From: an uncultured Ruminococcus sp.
GTDB taxonomy: Bacteria; Bacillota; Clostridia; Oscillospirales; CAG-272
NCBI GenBank assembly: GCA_902797495.1
Contig: CADBTH010000156.1
Location: forward strand, 1 to 5,898
Direction of reading: 5' to 3'
DNA length: 5,898 nt
Shown here one piece after another: positions 5,847-5,898 of the stretch. Position 1 is the first letter of the stretch. The number at the start of each line of letters is the position of its first letter. Below the pieces are notes generated by a model. That model did no database searches, was not told where the DNA came from, and worked only from the letters and a program-made list of their open reading frames with translations. Position numbers and translations under genes: made by a program.

Positions 5847-5898
5847 CTATATCTTACCCCTCGAGCTCTTTCTCTCTTCGGGCTTGATGTTTCCGGCT
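5847..5898 (-). CDS. Possible C-terminal end of a convergent gene, cut by window edge
   Basis: One minus-strand frame is open from the right edge to a TAG at 5847-5849 and would end AGNIKPEERKSSRGKI. The placement is sensible: a gene ending just before the hairpins and the bidirectional terminator. Sixteen codons are too few to recognise a family, and an open frame this short occurs by chance. Another minus frame (through 5792 and beyond) also lacks a stop, so the choice is uncertain. Confidence 0.25.
   Translation of the reverse strand, partial: AGNIKPEERKSSRGKI

Noticed and set aside
1..5898. CRISPR array, transposase, tRNA or rRNA genes
   Set aside because: No regularly spaced repeats, recombinase motifs or RNA gene signatures were seen on either strand.

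Overview
The window reads as chromosomal DNA of a strictly anaerobic Gram-positive bacterium, most likely a member of the Clostridia (Bacillota). The evidence is a class III (anaerobic) ribonucleotide reductase and its radical-SAM activase, a CPBP membrane protease, AGGAGG-type ribosome binding sites and clear sigma-A style promoters. Hairpin/T-run terminators and a typical Gram-positive lipoprotein signal point the same way. Coding DNA is fairly GC-rich while the intergenic regions are AT-rich. I cannot name a genus. I see no mobile element, CRISPR array, tRNA or rRNA.

Layout. Positions 1-840 (minus strand) hold the N-terminal 280 residues of the anaerobic ribonucleoside-triphosphate reductase NrdD; the gene runs off the left edge. 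The 346-bp divergent intergenic region (841-1186) carries the nrdD promoter on the minus strand, a good candidate pair of NrdR repressor boxes upstream of it, and a separate plus-strand promoter. The latter drives a single-gene unit (1187-2026) for a 279-residue DUF11-type beta-repeat protein with no signal peptide. That unit begins with a predicted 5'-end hairpin and ends at a strong intrinsic terminator.

After a 196-bp intergenic region with a long inverted repeat and a strong promoter, a tightly packed plus-strand operon follows: CPBP intramembrane protease (2223-3086), cysS (3092-4528), a short lipoprotein of unknown function (4545-5066) and nrdG (5066-5758). Gaps are 5 nt, 16 nt and a 1-nt stop/start overlap. 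A bidirectional terminator closes it at 5763-5792. The last 140 bp hold this terminator, a hairpin-forming repeat with two alternative pairings, and possibly the last codons of a minus-strand gene.

How the genes work together. NrdD makes dNTPs anaerobically and needs NrdG to install its glycyl radical. The two are not adjacent here: about 4.2 kb and four unrelated genes separate them, they are on opposite strands, and only nrdD has recognisable NrdR boxes. This split regulation, and the lipoprotein translationally coupled to nrdG, are the main points of interest. I find no convincing evidence of a wholly new multi-gene system.
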